Below, piece by piece: positions 12,116 through 25,100 of a DNA stretch of 64,000 bases. Origin of the DNA: Trichuris trichiura (taxonomy: Eukaryota; Nematoda; Enoplea; Trichinellida; Trichuridae); NCBI GenBank assembly GCA_037903355.1, contig JBAJFE010000014.1, positions 6,200,001-6,264,000 of the forward strand, written 5' to 3'. Within the stretch, counting starts at the first letter, position 1, and every line of letters begins with the position of its first letter. Position numbers and translations under genes: made by a program. The notes beneath the pieces were generated by a model. That model was not told where the DNA came from and searched no databases. It worked only from the letters and a program-made list of their open reading frames with translations.

Positions 12116-13218
12116 AGTAAACAGCTGTTTTATCATCATTTTCAAAACTATTGTTAATGCCGTATTGCTGTCCAGTGCGCTAAGGGCTGCTATTTTGAGT
12201 ACGTTGCGTACAAGTTTGTTGAGATTTACAGTTGCAATACCTTGCGATAAGCTTCAGTTGTGCTCTCTGTAGGCTAATGTACCTCACTATCGTTGGGGTA
12301 TCCTGTCACTGGACATGTTGCTGGTAAAAGTCTATGCCCAATCAAATTCCAGATGAACAACGAACTGTTGTGGACGCGCCTGAAAAACTCTGCTGTTGTG
12401 TAGTCATCGCCTAATTCATAGGTTCTCAAAGTGGGCGATGTCTTCCCCCGGAGGACGATGAGAGAGCACAAGGGGGCAATGGAACTCCCGTGCTGGGATG
12501 TTTGGAATCACATAAGAGGAACTCTGGCAGAATTGTTTCTAATACAAGAGGGCTATCAGAGAGAGCGACCTAAGAGTGCTGAACATCTTATCATTGCACA
12601 TCTTCACATCTTATCATTGCTGTTCACGTTAATAAAATACTAGTGAAGCAAAGCGCTATTGGTCTCGGAATGGCTGACTTAGTTTGCAAATTATCAGAGT
12701 TATGTGCTGAAGATTTCATTCCCCGTGAGTCCATCTTATTATTGTGAATTAGCAGACTTATATTTTGAATTTCCAATTCGCAGCAAGCTTTTCTTTGTCT
12801 ACGCGCTTTCAGTTTTCTTCAGTGAAAGCATGTCTAATGATTGAAAATGTTCTGATGCTGTGGAATTATCAGAAGAAGCAGATTCACGTTTGGTTTCGTT
12901 ACTCACTAAGGCTACGAGCAAGCGTGGTTAGCTCAGTCGTTCGCTGAACTCTTTCTTGAATAAATATGAGGGATGTTCAGAATGTTCCTGGAAAAGCGGG
13001 GCAGTGTCTAACAGGATGCCAACGGATGGGCCAAAACATTTTTAATCTTATCTCCGTTGTCTTCGGACTTGTACGGAAAGGTAGCCTTATCCGACGCCGC
13101 GTCAGTGTGGTACAAGCTGCTCTTAAAGTAATCGTATTTCTCGTGATACGAAAAGTCTCCGTTTTGAAGTTAGAGCTAACATTAATTTCTATCCAAGCTT
13201 GGTTGGCAGCTGAGGAGG
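12116..13218. other. Intergenic, transposon scraps only
   Basis: Contains the hAT end fragment at 12417-12560 (listed separately). The remaining sequence has short open frames with no recognisable domain and no clear RNA gene. Confidence 0.5.
12417..12560. mobile_element. Truncated hAT end fragment
   Basis: Starts CATAGGTTCTCAAAGTGGG and is similar over about 140 bp to the inner end of the hAT element beginning at 55393, including GAATCACATAAGAGGAACTC. Similarity stops near 12560 and no partner end is found, so it is a one-ended fragment of the palindromic hAT family at 51417-58217. Confidence 0.65.
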
Positions 13219-13370
13219 ATTATTCAATTTTTGCAGCAGGTTTACGGAAGCAGTGCGCCATTTAAATCGGTTGTATATGAGTGGATAAGGCGTTTCAAGG
13301 TGGGCAAAGAGGCCGTCGAAAATGACCGGAGTAGAAGCCTCTCCTGCAAAATTTTCCCACGGATAGTGCT
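13219..13370 (+). pseudogene. mariner transposase N-terminal fragment
   Basis: One frame reads through VYGSSAPFKSVVYEWIRRF and then KVGKEAVENDRSRS. This matches the helix-turn-helix region of mariner transposases (the VYEW.KRF.EGRE.VEDD pattern). Flanking frames carry stops and the rest of the transposase is missing. It is cut off near 13370, just before the PLE palindrome. A catalytic-domain fragment of the same superfamily lies at 32020-32545 but need not be the same copy. Confidence 0.6.
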
Positions 13371-13463
13371 TTTGTAAATGTAACTTCTTGGTACGGGACC
13401 TTATAGTTTCATGTCGAGTTTCTTTTACGGAAATTTTGTCCCGTTGATAATATTTTTATTATT

Positions 13464-13498
13464 CCGGAGCTTTCGGGTCAAACGAGACCCGTCTTCAG
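13464..13498 (-). ncRNA. Hammerhead-like motif, left PLE arm
   Basis: On the minus strand: CTGAAGA, C, stem GGGTC, loop TCGTTT, stem GACCC, GAAA, then GCTCCGG. It is the mirror of the motif at 15068-15102. PLE pseudo-LTRs are known to carry hammerhead ribozymes; the extra base before stem II is a departure from the canonical core. Confidence 0.5.
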
Positions 13499-13751
13499 CG
13501 GTGTTAATATAAAGCAATGACGTAACGAAAATTCACGGTGTTGAAATGATATAACGGGTGTTGCGCGGGGATGTTTTAACTGTTTAAAGTCGAATGTTTT
13601 AAAGTAGATTTCCTCGTGTCCTCCTTTTCTGTCTGTCAGCTAGCCATTTTTCTTGTTGTGGATATATGTTGTTCTTCAGAAATTTCATTTTAAGGTTCTT
13701 CTCCATTTTTGTTGGTTTTCATCCGTAGTTCTTTGTTTTCTTTGTGTTTAG

Positions 13752-14270
13752 TCAAGTGAACAGCATTTAAAGCGTGTGACAATGTTTGCCCATAGTTCGT
13801 TTATTTCTGCTCCTTGATCTCTATTGTACGTCTCATTGCGTCTGATGTATAGAGCTTCTTTGATTTTCCGTAGGCGTAAATTGCTTTCGTAGCACAAAAC
13901 TTTCGGATGGAGAGTCTGGTTGCAACGTGCGGCGTGTTCCACGACCGCGGAGGCCTGTATTGCTTTGTCCATGGTAGTTTTTGGGTTCGCGATTTTCCTT
14001 CCACGTCGTCTTGTAGGGTTGGTGTCGTGTTGAGAATGTTTTTTGCGTTTTTATAGGTGGTAGGCCTTTCATATGTTCGTTGAATCTATGTTCTAAGGTG
14101 TTTCCCGTTTGCCCGATGTACACTCCTGAACAAGGGCATTTGATTGCGTAGACCAGCCCTGTTCTTTTATTTTTGGGATTTTGGTTTTGTCCTTCCTCAG
14201 GACAGAACAAGGGCATTTGATTGCGTAGACCAACCCTGTTCTTTTGTTTTTTGGGATTTTGGTTTTGTCC
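13752..14270 (-). pseudogene. PLE GIY-YIG endonuclease fragment, left arm
   Basis: Minus-strand frames contain GLVYAIKCPCSGVYIGQTG followed by NTLEHRFNEHMKG, the GIY-YIG nuclease signature of Penelope-like elements. Further on, another frame has ALYIRRNETYNRDQGAEINE. Relative to the full element at 40873 the reading frame shifts inside the HMKG region, and everything upstream of the endonuclease (linker and RT) is absent. Cannot encode a working protein. Confidence 0.8.
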
Positions 14271-14284
14271 TTCCGGAGAATAGT

Positions 14285-14819
14285 CCTGAGGAAGGACAAA
14301 ACCAAAATCTCGAAAAACAAAAGAACAGGGCTGATCTACGCAATCGAACGCCCTTGTTCTGTCCTGAGGAAGGACAAAACCAAAATCCCAAAAAACAAAA
14401 GAACAGGGCTGGTCTACGCAATCAAATGCCCTTGTTCAGGAGTTTACATCGGGCAAACGGGAAACACCTTAGAACATAGATTCAACGAACATATGAAAGG
14501 CCTCACCACCTATAAAAACGCAAAAAGCATTCTCAACAACGACACCAACCCTACAAGACGACGTGGAAAGAAAATCGCGAACCCAAAAACTACCATGGAC
14601 AAAGCAATACAGGCCTCCGCGGTGGTGGAACACGCCGCACGTTGCAACCAGACTCTCCATCCGAAAGTTTTGTGCTACGAAAGCAATTTACGCCTACGGA
14701 AAATCAAAGAAGCTCTATACATCAGACGCAATGAGACGTACAATAGAGATCAAGGAGCAGAAATAAACGAACTATGGGCAAACATTGTCACACGCTTTAA
14801 ATGCTGTTCATTTGACTAA
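14285..14819 (+). pseudogene. PLE GIY-YIG endonuclease fragment, right arm
   Basis: The plus-strand frame starting near 14244 stays open through GLVYAIKCPCSGVYIGQTG, NTLEHRFNEHMKGLTTYKN, ASAVVEHAARCNQTLHPKVL and IKEALYIRRNETYNRD, ending at a stop near 14819. This arm therefore keeps the whole endonuclease frame, while the left arm is shifted. No RT precedes it, so it is a 5'-truncated copy. Confidence 0.8.
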
Positions 14820-15067
14820 ACACAAAGAAAACAAAGAACTACGGATGAAAACCAACAAAAATGGAGAAGAACCTTAAAATGAAATTTCTGAAGAACAACA
14901 TATATCCACAACAAGAAAAATGGCTAGCTGACAGACAGAAAAGGAGGACACGAGGAAATCTACTTTAAAACATTCGACTTTAAACAGTTAAAACATCCCC
15001 GCGCAACACCCATTACATCATTTAACACCGTGAAAATTCGTTACGTCATTGCTTTATTTTAACACCG

Positions 15068-15102
15068 CTGAAGACGGGTCTCGTTTGACCCGAAAACTCC
15101 GG
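15068..15102 (+). ncRNA. Hammerhead-like motif, right PLE arm
   Basis: CTGAAGA, C, stem GGGTC, loop TCGTTT, stem GACCC, GAAA, then ACTCCGG. Mirror copy of 13464-13498 with one base change after the GAAA. Confidence 0.5.
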
Positions 15103-15160
15103 AATAATAAAAATATTATCAACGGGACAAACTTTCCGTAAAAGAACCTCGACATGAGAC

Positions 15161-16168
15161 TTTTTCTGTTAAAAAATAAATCCCATATTCTGAAAACTTG
15201 AAGCTTTTAGATCTTTCGTAATCCGCTGGAAAAACTGAAAACCTGTTTTCAAAAGAAAACATTTAATAATGAAACATAAAAGGCATATTCACTGCTTGAA
15301 AAGCTGAAGAGGTTGTGGTAAGAAAGTGTCGCTAAAGGAGAACAGAATGAAAAAAATAGCTATTTTTTTGAATCGGTGAGGCCAGATTGTGTCGCTTTAC
15401 TTGCCAATTTTCGCTTTGGGTACAAGCCGAGGCGGTGGCAACCGACTTCAACCGACAACGGTCTAACGAACAGCAGTGTTCCTTATATAACGGCTTGTAA
15501 ACCCAGTGTTCAGTTGATGATAATGTTACGCTAAGTCCAAGCTGCTATGGTGTAAGTAATGTCATAGGTCCAGAAAATTCAGCCTTGCAGCTAACACCCG
15601 CCATTAAGTTACGTGGAGACTCAGTTTAGCCGTGGAAAAGAAAAGCTTCCATCCAAGAACTGCTACAATTAAACAGCGGAATAGTTACAGCAATTTTCCA
15701 ACTAGCGAGCTCGTTTACGTGCTGCTACATCGAACAGATAACATTCCTTTACGGGGTGCAAAACTTTTTTATGGAAAGATCCGGTTAGAACTTTATTTAA
15801 CCCAGACCTTAAGGGTAATAAACCTTCTTTCGTGGTTAGCGGCTGAACTGCAAAAGCGTGTCAAGACATTGGATTAACGAGTGGTGACTTAGGCTTATGA
15901 CCCATTTAAAGTTCGTACATTAATTTTGAGCCACGGGTTGGGGTTTAATGTTCTATTATTTCGCCATACGTTTTTTCCATTGTTGTTCATTTTTCATCAT
16001 TTCAGTGCTCTTTTTATAAGACGCAATGATAAATTGCTTTCTTGGCACAAAAGTTCTTGTTTCAAGGAAATTGCTGCATTGGACTGCATGTTCTGCTACT
16101 AATACTAATGGAGTAATAGAAGCGCGCGACATAAAGATGATATGCATGACCACAACAATGCGCGCAGG
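15161..16168. other. Intergenic between PLE palindrome and POLRMT
   Basis: AT-rich. Open frames at 15632-15877 and 15956-16153 have no recognisable domain. No RNA gene or repeat boundary is evident. Confidence 0.5.
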
Positions 16169-16174
16169 TTTATT
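16169..16174 (-). promoter_or_regulatory. Poly(A) signal of POLRMT
   Basis: AATAAA on the minus strand begins 12 nt after the stop codon of the POLRMT-like gene. It is the nearest consensus signal downstream of the coding region. Confidence 0.55.
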
Positions 16175-16186
16175 CTGAAGAAAGCA

Positions 16187-19100
16187 TTAATTGAAAAAGT
16201 AAGTTGAACGGAGAACCTCAGTGATGTCAAAATTCCCTTTTTTAGGAAGATCAGAAAACTGTTTCTGAATGTAGGCGCGTCTTTCTGCTTGCTTATCCGT
16301 CCAGAAAGCATGATCTATGTATGTTGTTATCAAAAACTTTGACAGATCTTCCAATATCGGACGGCTGTGCAATGCAACAAACTGCTCACGAAGAATCCGA
16401 TTCATTACGTCTACGGTAGAGGCGTGCGTCCAAAAGCAATCATGAACTGAAGCAAAGGTCAGACCAGCATGCTGACAAAACAAGGAGGTCAACATCATGT
16501 GCGAACTGTCCAGTGAATGAATAAAATTCGGAGGAAAGCCGTTGCGTTGCTTTCTTGAGTCAGGCTTAGTTGAAGAAAGCTTTCCGTAAATGCTCTTTCT
16601 CAAGCCACTTCCTTTACAGGTAGCACCATAATCTCCGAACACACTAGCTGCTACTCCTCCACTGCGATAATACGGTTGTACAACGGGAAAATTTAGTGGC
16701 GTCTTCCACTGCACAGCTCGACGGCAATCTTTCGAAATCAGTGATGCCAGCTCGGTAAGCCACTGCTGAATTGCACGTGCGCTAGAAAACATTTGACCCA
16801 AAGATTCAAACGTTTTCTGCATTAAATATTTAGAAGCTTCAAATTCCAATTCCTTAGGAAAATCAGTCAACAACTTGAGTTGTCGAGAAATTTGATGCCG
16901 TGCACCGTATCTAGTCACTCCGTACACCGTAGTCATGACCGTCTGCTTGACAACTTTCCGTTGTACAAATCCGCCGAGTCGTCGAGCTACCTTGCTAAAA
17001 CCCTTTGCATCTTCGGCTCGTTTGTTTTCTATGAGAGATGCCACACCGCTGTAAACGTCTTGAGGCGTATCGCTTGCGCATAAGTTAACCTGAAATTCGA
17101 AATAGTATTACGAAATTTCAATAATCAGCAAGCTGAATGACAAACAGCCCCAAATTCGAAAAATGCGTGGAACTCGTAAACGACGAGCCCAGGAACAAGA
17201 GCGCTCATGACCTGGAATTCTAGTAATCAGCAATCCTTTTGTTTTTCATTAAAAGTGGAACTTAACTTAGTGTAAGAAGCACAAAACACATGCATAATGT
17301 TCGTTACAAAAAAGTACAACAATGCCCGTTTTATTGTAAAAAGGAAGGTGAGTCAGAGAGCGAAAAGGGAGAAGAAACAGGGCTTCCGGTAATCCCATCG
17401 TCGGCGACTGGGAAGAAGAGGACAAAACTATCCAGATTGGTGTTAACCTCTTGTGGTTATAAAAATAGTTCAGTTTCTTAAGTCTTTACTTCTTTTTAAA
17501 AATATCGTGTTTTGTGCTGTTTTGTTTGTTTGCTTTTGCTGCTCAGTTCTTAATCTTCGTTCTCCGATCAGGCTTTTTCATCTCTCTCCGTTTGTGTGGT
17601 TCTCTTCATTTTATGTTGCCTGAGCTCCTGAATTTCCAATTTTCTACATTCATGAAATTCTGGGTCAACCCGGTCAGATCGGGAATCGAAAGGATCACGC
17701 AAGAAGAAAAACGAAGTGTGAAGAAGAAATCTATAGATTACAAACAGAAAAACAGAACACCAAAAGCAAGCACAAACACGACAGCGGAAAATACTATACA
17801 GTCAGCCCTCGTTATCCGCGGTTAATTTGTCCAACATTTTGAGCATTTTACCGCGTTATATAGGCTACCCTATGAAGAAGGCTAAACTGCTTATATTCTA
17901 GCTGCGTATTTCGTCCTGTCCCCTTGAATTCCTTCCGGAACGGTTATCATACCTAGTGATCCTTCGAAGCTTGGTACTACAGAATCTAGCTACGAAATAA
18001 GGACATCAATGAGACTGCGCTTGTCCAATGGGGCCAGCCATCAGAGTCCGGGCCGTTAGATACAAGAAAGGATGAAAGTAAGATGCTCTTTCTTTAAACG
18101 CCTTGGAATCGCCTTGCTTTAATGAGCTAAGCGATGTACTGGTGCGCGGAATGGGTACAAAGCAGGGGCACTTAAGCAGAAATAGTGAACACCACATAGA
18201 GCAAAACGTCCATGGCAGAAACCTTTGGGGCATCAGGAATCAATTTACCCTGTTTCCGTTGGTGGGCGCAGATCCGCTGGAGAATGGCCAGTCCTACAGT
18301 TTCCTGAACCGGTTGGTAGCGAAACTTCTCGCCTTAAAATGTTAGGCTCCGCAGCTGCCGGAGCTTTATTTGAAAACATTGTTATAGGGAACTTTCTCTC
18401 CCTTTTCTTCGCTTTATCGAATAAATCTTGTAGCGGCTTCAATGAAGCCGTTATGCCTCGTACAACCATGATGCCACGTTCGAAGGATGGATCGTAGTCA
18501 GCAATCATATCCTTTAGGACCTACGCTTGCTGGAAAATACTGGCAAGCTTTTGCAGCGTCCAATCCGAGGATGTTTGAGCTTCTCTATCTTCTATAACGT
18601 CATCGTCGTCGTGACTGCCCTTGGGTGATTGCATTAGTTCCTCGAGTTCCTCGTTGGTGAACGGTTCTCCACAAACTTCTATGTGCTCCCTGATATCGTC
18701 TTCTACCGTGTCGGAGAAACCGTCACCTCCCAACTCCTTAACAATATTCACTACGTCCGTGACCCTCTCATCGACGGCAGCTAAGTCCTCGCATTCACTG
18801 ACTGCGTCTCCCTACAAACGCTTCCAGCAACCACTGACTGTTCTAAGCTTTATCACGTGTAGTGCTGCGTTAAAGAGGACATCACTATTTCACGCTGGAC
18901 AAACCGCGTTGTACAGAACCGGCGGATAACGAGGGCCGACTGTATATATGTTACAGGCAATGTATCAAATTAAGCATTCTACAAAATGACTTTAGCCTTT
19001 CAGGCAACGTATAAAACACTTAATATTTCACACAATTCCTTTGCATTCTATACAACGCCTGATGGCAAACCGACGAAGTATTAAATGAAGTCTTTTCACC

Positions 19101-22100
19101 CTTCCCCTGCAAGCTTACAGTGGCGACACCTACGGAAAAAAGTGCAATGTTTTTTGCTGCTTTCCCGCTTATACTTTCCTTACGTTTTGACTTAAACTTA
19201 CTCTAGGACGGAACAGAATAGTCGGTAGGGAAGCGATAAAGATAGGGTATTCTGGAGGCAGAACTTTCTTGGCTATCATGTTCTGCCCTAGCTTAAGCTC
19301 AAGCCAAAACATAAGGAAAGCATAAGCGGGAAAGTAGCAAAAAAAACAATGCACTTTTTCCCGTAGGTGTCGCCACTCTAGGTATTGGGAATCGTAAATG
19401 ACAAGATCATCAAGTTCTTCACTGCCCAAGATGCGAGTCACGCTTTGCCTAAACATTATTTGGCATTCTACATAATAGCTAGGCAAAGTATAAAACATAC
19501 TAAAATAATATAGACATTTCATACTTTGTCTAAATACGCCACGCATTCTACATAATCTTAGCATTTCATACACTGCCTGTAAAATGTTCACTTTATAAAA
19601 TGTCCTACACTCAAGCACACAACTGGTCGTAAAATTTTTTTGAAACATTAAATTAAGCATTACATGAAAAGCGCCTGCCGCATCTCTTCCTAACGCAGCA
19701 TAATGCTGGAGACCATTACAAGAGCCATCTTGGTGAATAGGAAAGTGACTGACGTAGCGATCAGCGCCTTCTTGACAGTTCAGTGCATTCGCTATTTCCA
19801 TACAACAAGCTAAAGTTTGCCACGGTTCTTCAGACTTCGTCCACCAACGACGGCCATCCAGAGGACGCGTGGCTGAATCAACAATTTCATGCAAAATATC
19901 ATTTGCATATTGCAACCTGGCCGAAAGAGGCTCCCGTTTCTTTAAGCCAGTCAGATTCACGCAATGAATTTTGAGCCATTCAAATCCCCGCTTACCGAGA
20001 ACGCGGCCTTTAGCGAACAACAATAAACCTGCAAATATAAGCTAAAATAAATGAACTGGCAGAGAATAGTGGGTGTAAAAAGTTCAAACTCCTGTTCTTT
20101 ACAACAAACAGTATCGCATTCGAACTTAAAAGCTCCTCTTTTTGGTGAAATGTGTGAAAATACGGAGATTTGTTAAAGATTTTGAATTACAGTTGCAAAT
20201 TGTTACTTGCAATAAATTGTTTAGTTGCCGCCGTTAGTAAAAAAAACAGTTATGCAACAAAACGTAAAACTTTTTCAGAAATGTCATAAGCATAAGTAAA
20301 CGGAAAACATAAAATGGGAAAGGCACTTTTATTCTTATTCACAATCTTTCTAACAAAGACTTCCTAATGTAAAAGAAATTCTTGTTTCACAAATGTTTTT
20401 TCGGTTCGAAGACGCCATGTCAGCGGCGAAAAAAGCAAAGCTTTATTCTGGTAGAAAAACGAAAAATTTGAAGCGTTCAGTCCAGACCTTGGGCCCTAAT
20501 CAGCGCGAGCTTTGGCTGCTCAACACAAGGTTCAGGTATTCAGGAGAAGTTCTTCCACATTGCCAACCAGCGTAGACGCCGCTCGGCTCGAACCATGATT
20601 CCACCAGCTTAATTCGTACACGGTTGGTTCCGCACCAGGGCAACTTCCACAGAGCCACCCTCCCCCTCCCCCCCCCCGTAGTGGTTCAACACACAATCCG
20701 TGTATATGATAAAACGGAATTGATCAGCCTCCTACACTGTCAACATTGCATAGGGTTTCCCTAGTGAGGGTTTCCCACACCAGATCCAGCATACCTGCGT
20801 ACCTGCCCCGCCTCAGCGTGAATCGTTACACCAGTGGCACTTGAAAACGACTACCTGGAAAAGCTTGATGTAGATTAAGTCGCAGAAGTGATGTTATCAA
20901 TTAATTCTGAGCAATCCTTGAGGTCTTCCTCAGTCCCACGGAAAATCTTACTTTTCACATCCAGAAATTGAATTATTTCGAAAGCAGAAGCATTTTCTGC
21001 AAGATGTAGCTTTCTTGTAGGCCTGCATTAAGTTCCATTAGCATGCGCAGATGAACAGCCCAACTAGCTTTAAGTTAGTACCTCTGCATGGACCTTTTGC
21101 GAATGAACTTCTTCAGTTGACAGCGCCAGATGTTTACGAAAAGACATACAGACGTGAAAGCACAGGACATTGATACTTGCACAGCCTGCTCATCCGTGTG
21201 CATTTTGGAAATAAGCTCATCTTCGTTTCCGTGTATCCGTTGAATTCACTGTTGCAGTCCACAGTATTGTGCATGGTTAATGAGACCCCTCCAAACCTCA
21301 CTGGCATCAACGGCACTACCGCGACTGATGGTGTAGTTGTGCCGAAAGAAGAGGCCTCAGTGCCTTCACTAAATCGAACGAACACATGCCCAGTGACCTG
21401 GTAAGGGGAACCAGATCACTAGGAATGTGTCCGTTCAGCAACTGCGTTCGTCCGCTTAACGATCGCGCCAGTACAATGGAAGGATTCAGCAAATCTTCGA
21501 CCGCTTTATAGTATGAATGATGCGTTCGGCTTCTTCTTCTTCTTCTATGCATTCTTTTATCTTGTAAAACATTTCGTGTGCTCTTGAAATCGACAAGTCA
21601 AGCTGTTCCCAGCCTCCTCAGCGTAGGTGGCTGAGCAATTGCGCCTTATCGCATACACAACACCAAGACACTAGTGTGCCGGAATCTTGAGCTTAACATT
21701 CCTAATTGGTCTAGAGTCATACAAACTTAGTCATAAAAAGCAGGTTAAACAAAAGGGAATCCACAGAAAAGAATTATCGCTGGAAACCGGGCTACTCCCA
21801 ACGTCCTAAACAGGACTTGGAGAAAAGCTAATAAGCTGTTTAAAGGAGCTGCTGACATTACATCAGTCACTAAGAATAACAGTCATGATTCCAAGAGACC
21901 AATCAAGGCCCTAAGGTTTCTTATAACATAAAGTGCACTTGCTTAGCTTCCTATACTGGACGTTGGGAAATAGCTTGACTCTTCAATTTTTGAAGCATGT
22001 GAAATGCTTTACAAGATAAAAGACCGCTGAGTTGAATCCTTCGTCCATAGTATACAGCAGCCGAGGAATTGCTGGATGTTTCTACGTAACGTTACGAACA

Positions 22101-25100
22101 TTTAGGGAATCAGCGGTTGCTGAAAGAAAACGCATTTCAATGAAATCGTTATTCACGACCACTGTAACTAGCAGAGGTTTGCTTCAGATGAAAAAGGTAA
22201 CAGAGACTTTCCATTGAGCAAAACTGTATCATCAATTGATACTGATGTGGAGATCAACGAATGTCTGAACAGGTCTCATTGACCCTGCAAAATATTATGG
22301 ATTACATCAGAGATGCAAGGGACAGACCTAAAGAAAAGCGCACTTATTTTTAAAAAATCAAATTCCTGGATACATCGAAGAAAGTACGGTTTTCTATGGG
22401 ATTGAAGAAATGTTTAGAAGTTTATTCAAGGATGATCTAGGCCGTGATTTCTTTAAACTGGCTTCACAGGAACAATTTCCAAAACCTGCGGCTATAATGT
22501 GCCACGCTTAAGCCAGGACACAGCCCTTAAAACCTCCAAGTAAAACAACGTTACAATGGACGTTTATCCGTAAAATCAGTTACAAGAAGTTACACAAGTC
22601 TGTACCATCACAATAATTACTACTATTACGTAGATTTGATATGATAAACTGCATCAAGTTCAAGAAACAGAAACACGTACTAACCTCGACACACATCGTC
22701 GCCCATATGGTGAAGATGTGGTGGACATGGATAGACACGACCTCTAAAGTCCAAATTATGTGGAAACCATATAACGTCATTTCGGTAATGATTCGCAACG
22801 CTTAGCTTATAAAGCGCTGAACACCAAAGTGAATAATTTTCATTTTTCATTTTCTTGATTTCATAGCGTTCTTTGAAATACGCTGCCATTTCTTTCGTGT
22901 TTAATCGTTGCTTGGGAATTTTTGGAAAGGAAGGCATCGTCCAAGGTGGGGGAGGAATATCGAGAGCTTCGTCTCCTTTCCCACGGAATATCGACAGCAT
23001 TATATCCAACACAGGATTATTGATTACCCAGGGAGTGCCAGAAAGCTGATTCAAGCAATCAATTGCGGGGAAAACTTCTTCTTCTGATATGACAGCTTTC
23101 TATGTACAAATAAAAAAGAGACTCCGTTGTGACAAAGATACTTACCTCCATTTCGGCAACCGGAAGCGCGCTGTAGTGAAGCCGAATGAAAGGGACCTCC
23201 GAAATCAAATAATAACCCGTTTTGGTGCTATGCCACGGAACAGGAGGACAAACCATTGGCACTGCAGTAGGCTCAAAATTTATATGCGTAGGAGAAACTG
23301 TTCGCATCAATTTAATTAATGTTGGGTGCAACCTCAGTTCCTCCTGCGCTCTAGCTCCAATGTCGCGGAAGACTGTATAAAATGCTGGCACCAAGTCACC
23401 TTTCACCAACTGATCACCTGACAACCGTAACGTGGATGGAATCAATGTACTGTCAAGAATGAGGGAGAAGAGCTGGCGACCAATTTCTTGCTTATCTGCA
23501 TATGACCAATTAACTGGGCCAGTGACAACAGAAGGATGATCTGGGTACAACTGACAAGCACAGAGCTGCCAGAACTGACGATGGTTGTAATGCACACTGA
23601 TTTCATTATCCACAAAAAATTCTGCATACCTGCAAATTAAAGTACTATAGTCAATTTCACCCTTTACTTATGCAACAACAAAACAGTTGAACAGATTGGA
23701 CTTAACGAATGCAGATATCATTGACTTTTCCGTAACCCTATTCTTTTTTCATGCATGACTGAACATCTAAAGTAATTTTATAAACTATTTATAGGATATT
23801 TACGTTTACTTTTTCTATTAGCATGGGCAATGAAAGTTGGAAGTTTAGCACATAAGTGCTCTGCGTTGTTATACTTTTGTTTCTGTAGTTGATTTTCCTC
23901 ATTGCTTAGTGTCCCCTGAGGTGATGAGGTTCATACGGTTAGTATGACTGCTATAAATTTTGATTATTTGTTATCATTCGCAGTACAAATCTGAATAGCA
24001 ACAAATTCGTAAAACCACGGCTGACTCCGCCTTAACCGCGTTTAAACTATTACTATACGAACAAGCTTCCCACGTTTACCTTAAATATTGTCAAGACGCT
24101 GAAGACATGACAACATGTGTCCCGAAACCTGCGTGACATTTCGAATAAAAAACAAGTACGTCGTAACTAATTTATATCGAACATGAAACCCATATGCCCG
24201 TTAAAGAACATCCTGCGTTTTATCCCTTTTGGTAGCGATTGTACTCCTGCACGCTGGCAAGAATTTTGTTTTCTAATTGCAATAATGAATCATTTCTAAA
24301 GATGACAAACGGTTTCAAGAAGACGAAAAACGTTGCTCAGTTAATTCAGAAAACCATATCTTGGTAGTCTCCAATCCTGCTCCTTTTATTCCTTCATGAC
24401 TTCCAATATCGTACATTGAATGTCAATTATTAATACAATAAAAGCGAAACACGTACGACTTATTACAATTTCCTGAGATTTACAAAATAAAAGGTGCTTA
24501 AGAAAACTCAAGTTTTCAGTAAAGGGCTTATAATTAATAGTAATAACTGCGACTTTGTAGGAAAGGAACAAAAGGTTGTACGTCATATAAAATAGGTACT
24601 ATACCAATGGTATTAGGACAACTGTGAAAGGATCCGTAAAATTTCATCACGTAATCACAGCAGCTTTCCTCGCTACAAAAAAGTTTATTCACATAAAGCA
24701 ATGGTTCCTTAACCTGTTGATGCCGTCTCTCCTGTTCTCCATCCACGAGTCGCGTGCTACCCTGACTTTTGTTGTCTTAACGTTCAGATAAGGACGAGGA
24801 GAGTTTCGAAAGCACCACTATAACCTTTTCTGCTGCATTTCTGAATTCATTAAACGAACCAGCTTCAGTAATAATAAATCATAATTTCTCAGCCATGTTC
24901 TCGCCCACCGTCTGCGCAACGCAAATACCGTTTGACTATCGCCACTTGGTCGCGGAAATTCTGCCGTCAGTTGCGCAGGGTCGATTGGGAAACCCAAACC
25001 GGTGAATTGAACACGAGCACTTTTTATTTCAGGGTCCATTAACCTTTTGGCGCTGACCGACGCTGAACCAACTATGGCCAATACCGCAGATTCCAGCGCA

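Larger units (their letters stand above)
13406..15160. mobile_element. Head-to-head palindrome of a Penelope-like element tail
   Basis: Two arms of about 870 bp (13406-14270 and 14285-15160) are near-exact reverse complements around a 14-bp centre. Each arm runs from the palindrome centre through a GIY-YIG endonuclease fragment, an AT-rich 3' region and a hammerhead-like motif to an end containing GTCCCGTTGATAA. Near the centre each arm also carries about two tandem copies of an 85-95-bp unit encoding KNKRTGLVYAIKCPCS. No reverse transcriptase domain remains. PLEs are known for tandem and inverted partial copies; this looks like an inverted, 5'-truncated dimer. Confidence 0.85.

Noticed and set aside
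13748..14479. Multiple overlapping open frames as separate small genes
   Set aside because: All are frames of the palindromic PLE tail and its tandem 85-95-bp units read on both strands.
20660..20690. C-rich tract as a functional element
   Set aside because: A simple homopolymer-like run in an intron with no structure around it.
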